Shown: positions 41,637-42,691 of the stretch, one piece after another
Position numbering within the stretch: the first letter of the stretch is position 1
Layout of the letters: every line of letters starts with the position of its first letter
Assembly: GCA_016213725.1 (NCBI GenBank)
Contig: JACQZS010000281.1
Span: 1-42,691, forward strand
DNA length: 42,691 bases
Source of the DNA: Acidobacteriota bacterium
GTDB taxonomy: Bacteria > Acidobacteriota > Terriglobia > Bryobacterales > Bryobacteraceae
Direction of reading: 5' to 3'
Notes under the pieces: model-generated
Databases searched by the model: none
Told to the model about the DNA's origin: nothing
What the model saw: only the letters and a program-made list of their open reading frames with translations
Program-made: the position numbers and the translations under genes

Positions 41637-42635
41637 TTAGTACTGTTTTTCGAGATCGACGACGTTGAGGAGGGGGAGGCCGGCGGCGAAGCGGCGGATG
41701 TTTTCGCGGAAGAGATCCATGGAACGGCCGCCCACCTGGTCAGACTGCCCGGCGATGTGGGGCGTAATGACGGCGTTCCGGAATTGCCAGAGGGGATGGC
41801 TGGACGGCAGAGGCTCGGGGTCTGTGACATCGAGCCCGGCGCCGGCGAGATGGCCGCTATCGAGGGCTTTGACGAGGGCGGCGGTGTCGTAGAGGCGCCC
41901 GCGGGAGACGGCGATGAAGTAGGCCCCCTTCTTCATGAGTTCGAACTGGCGGGCGGCGACCATGCGCTCGCTTTGGCGGGTGAGCGGCGCGGAGACGAAG
42001 ATGACGTCGGCGCGGGGGAGGACCTCGTCGAGGCGGTCCGGCGTGACGGCCTGGTCGATGAGGGGCGTCATGGAGAGTTCCTTGGGATCGACGGCGATGA
42101 CTTTCATGCCGAAGCCCTTGGCGCGCTGGGCGATCTGCATGCCGATGCCGCCGGCGCCGATGATGACGGCGGTCTTGCCGTGCAGTTCAACGGGCTCATA
42201 GCCGCCGCGGGCCCAACTGCGGCTGGCTTGGGCGGAGAGGGCGCGATTGATCTGGCGGGTGAGGGAGAGCAGCAGGGCGAAGGCGTGGTCAGCGATCTCC
42301 GGACCCATGATGATCTTGGAGTTGGTGAGCGTGACTCCCTTGGCGCGGAGTTCCGCCAAGGGGAGGTTATCCACGCCGGCGCTGATGGTCTGGAGCCACT
42401 TGAGGCGGGGCGCGGCGGCGAGGAGTTCGGAGTTGAGGGCGCCGATGAGGGCGTCGGCGGTGGCGAGTTCGACCTTGAGATTCGCCTGACTGACCGGGAC
42501 GATGGTGACGCCGGCAGGGGCGGACGACTGCAGACGGGCCACTTCAGCGGCCGGGTAGCCCTGGACGAGGATTCGCTTGTTCTGAGCGCAGAGCGGGAGA
42601 AGGATCAGGGCAAGGGAAAGCAGCCGGACACGCAT
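41637..42635 (-). CDS. D-2-hydroxyacid dehydrogenase with a predicted signal peptide
   Basis: The 332-residue protein starts at ATG 42635, with AGAGGTG upstream, so the N-terminus is well supported. It begins with an export-type signal (MRVRLLSLALILLPLCAQNK), which is unusual because the enzyme family is cytoplasmic and needs NAD(P). The family core follows: RLKWLQTISAGVDNLP, the dinucleotide motif GAGGIG (160-165), Arg245 in SRGRLYD, Glu274 in GLDVTDPEPLPS and His293 in ITPHIAGQ. These are the expected Arg, Glu and His of the catalytic relay. It oxidises or reduces 2-hydroxy/2-keto acids; specificity is not readable. It precedes the cassette 2 regulator by 283 bp, and a dead paralogue fragment lies at the far end of the cassette (33389-33472). 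Confidence 0.88.
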   Translation of the reverse strand: MRVRLLSLALILLPLCAQNKRILVQGYPAAEVARLQSSAPAGVTIVPVSQANLKVELATADALIGALNSELLAAAPRLKWLQTISAGVDNLPLAELRAKGVTLTNSKIIMGPEIADHAFALLLSLTRQINRALSAQASRSWARGGYEPVELHGKTAVIIGAGGIGMQIAQRAKGFGMKVIAVDPKELSMTPLIDQAVTPDRLDEVLPRADVIFVSAPLTRQSERMVAARQFELMKKGAYFIAVSRGRLYDTAALVKALDSGHLAGAGLDVTDPEPLPSSHPLWQFRNAVITPHIAGQSDQVGGRSMDLFRENIRRFAAGLPLLNVVDLEKQY

Positions 42636-42691
42636 GAAGCACCTCTGGCTGAGGATTGTACCGCGGAAGGGGCCCTTATTTCTTCCCTAGC

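Noticed and set aside
1-42691. CRISPR array, tRNA or rRNA genes
   Set aside because: No regularly spaced repeats, cloverleaf-like genes or rRNA signatures were seen; the only repeats are those listed.

Overview
The window is high-GC DNA that fits an Acidobacteriota chromosome of the Bryobacterales/Solibacter type. This is an inference from gene content: two Oar-like TonB-dependent receptors with an N-terminal carboxypeptidase-regulatory domain, two membrane-anchored regulators with the winged-helix N-terminus common in that phylum, Cys-type sulfatases, secreted glycan enzymes and signal peptides ending in AQ. No rRNA, tRNA or CRISPR array was seen.

Layout. 1-1293: remnant of an IS256-type transposase and a nested inverted repeat. 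1294-7475 (minus): cassette 1, a membrane-anchored winged-helix regulator, a TonB-dependent receptor and a secreted BNR_4 protein. 7556-8907 (minus): a frameshifted unknown gene and an ICMT-type membrane methyltransferase. 9050-14006: a defence/stress islet with a complete Gabija-like pair (gajA-gajB), a VapBC toxin-antitoxin with a perfect palindromic operator, and a frameshifted DUF433 antitoxin remnant. 14078-15970 (minus): a secreted TIM-barrel protein. 16153-17945 (plus): a compact ArsR / SRPBCC / alpha-beta hydrolase operon whose promoter, palindrome and start codon are superimposed, predicting a leaderless and probably self-regulated mRNA. 18094-20019 (minus): an unknown gene with a TTG start and an RluA-like pseudouridine synthase whose catalytic Asp position is Gly.

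20307-28173 is rich in secreted proteins: a two-domain exported protein with in-frame stops near its end, a GH28-like beta-helix protein flanked by short palindromic repeats, a three-part fusion (FGE/SUMF1-like, four-Asp-box sialidase-like propeller, MORN-like tail), a hexosaminidase-like enzyme and a URO-D-family protein. 28244-30037 (minus) is a large SPFH/flotillin-like protein with repeated N-terminal modules. 30342-33188 (plus) is a long exported repeat protein. 33389-33472 is a small remnant of a D-2-hydroxyacid dehydrogenase gene.

33576-41353 (minus) is cassette 2: regulator, sulfatase, TonB-dependent receptor, sulfatase, with a candidate activator-type promoter (two direct repeats 12 bp apart) before the first sulfatase. 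An unusual exported D-2-hydroxyacid dehydrogenase closes the window (41637-42635). The main theme is a repeated design, a one-membrane-pass DNA-binding regulator with a shared periplasmic domain beside an outer-membrane receptor and secreted hydrolases. It looks like a SusD-less counterpart of a polysaccharide-utilisation locus. Substrates cannot be read from sequence; sulfated or acidic glycans are an inference from the sulfatases and sialidase-like propellers.
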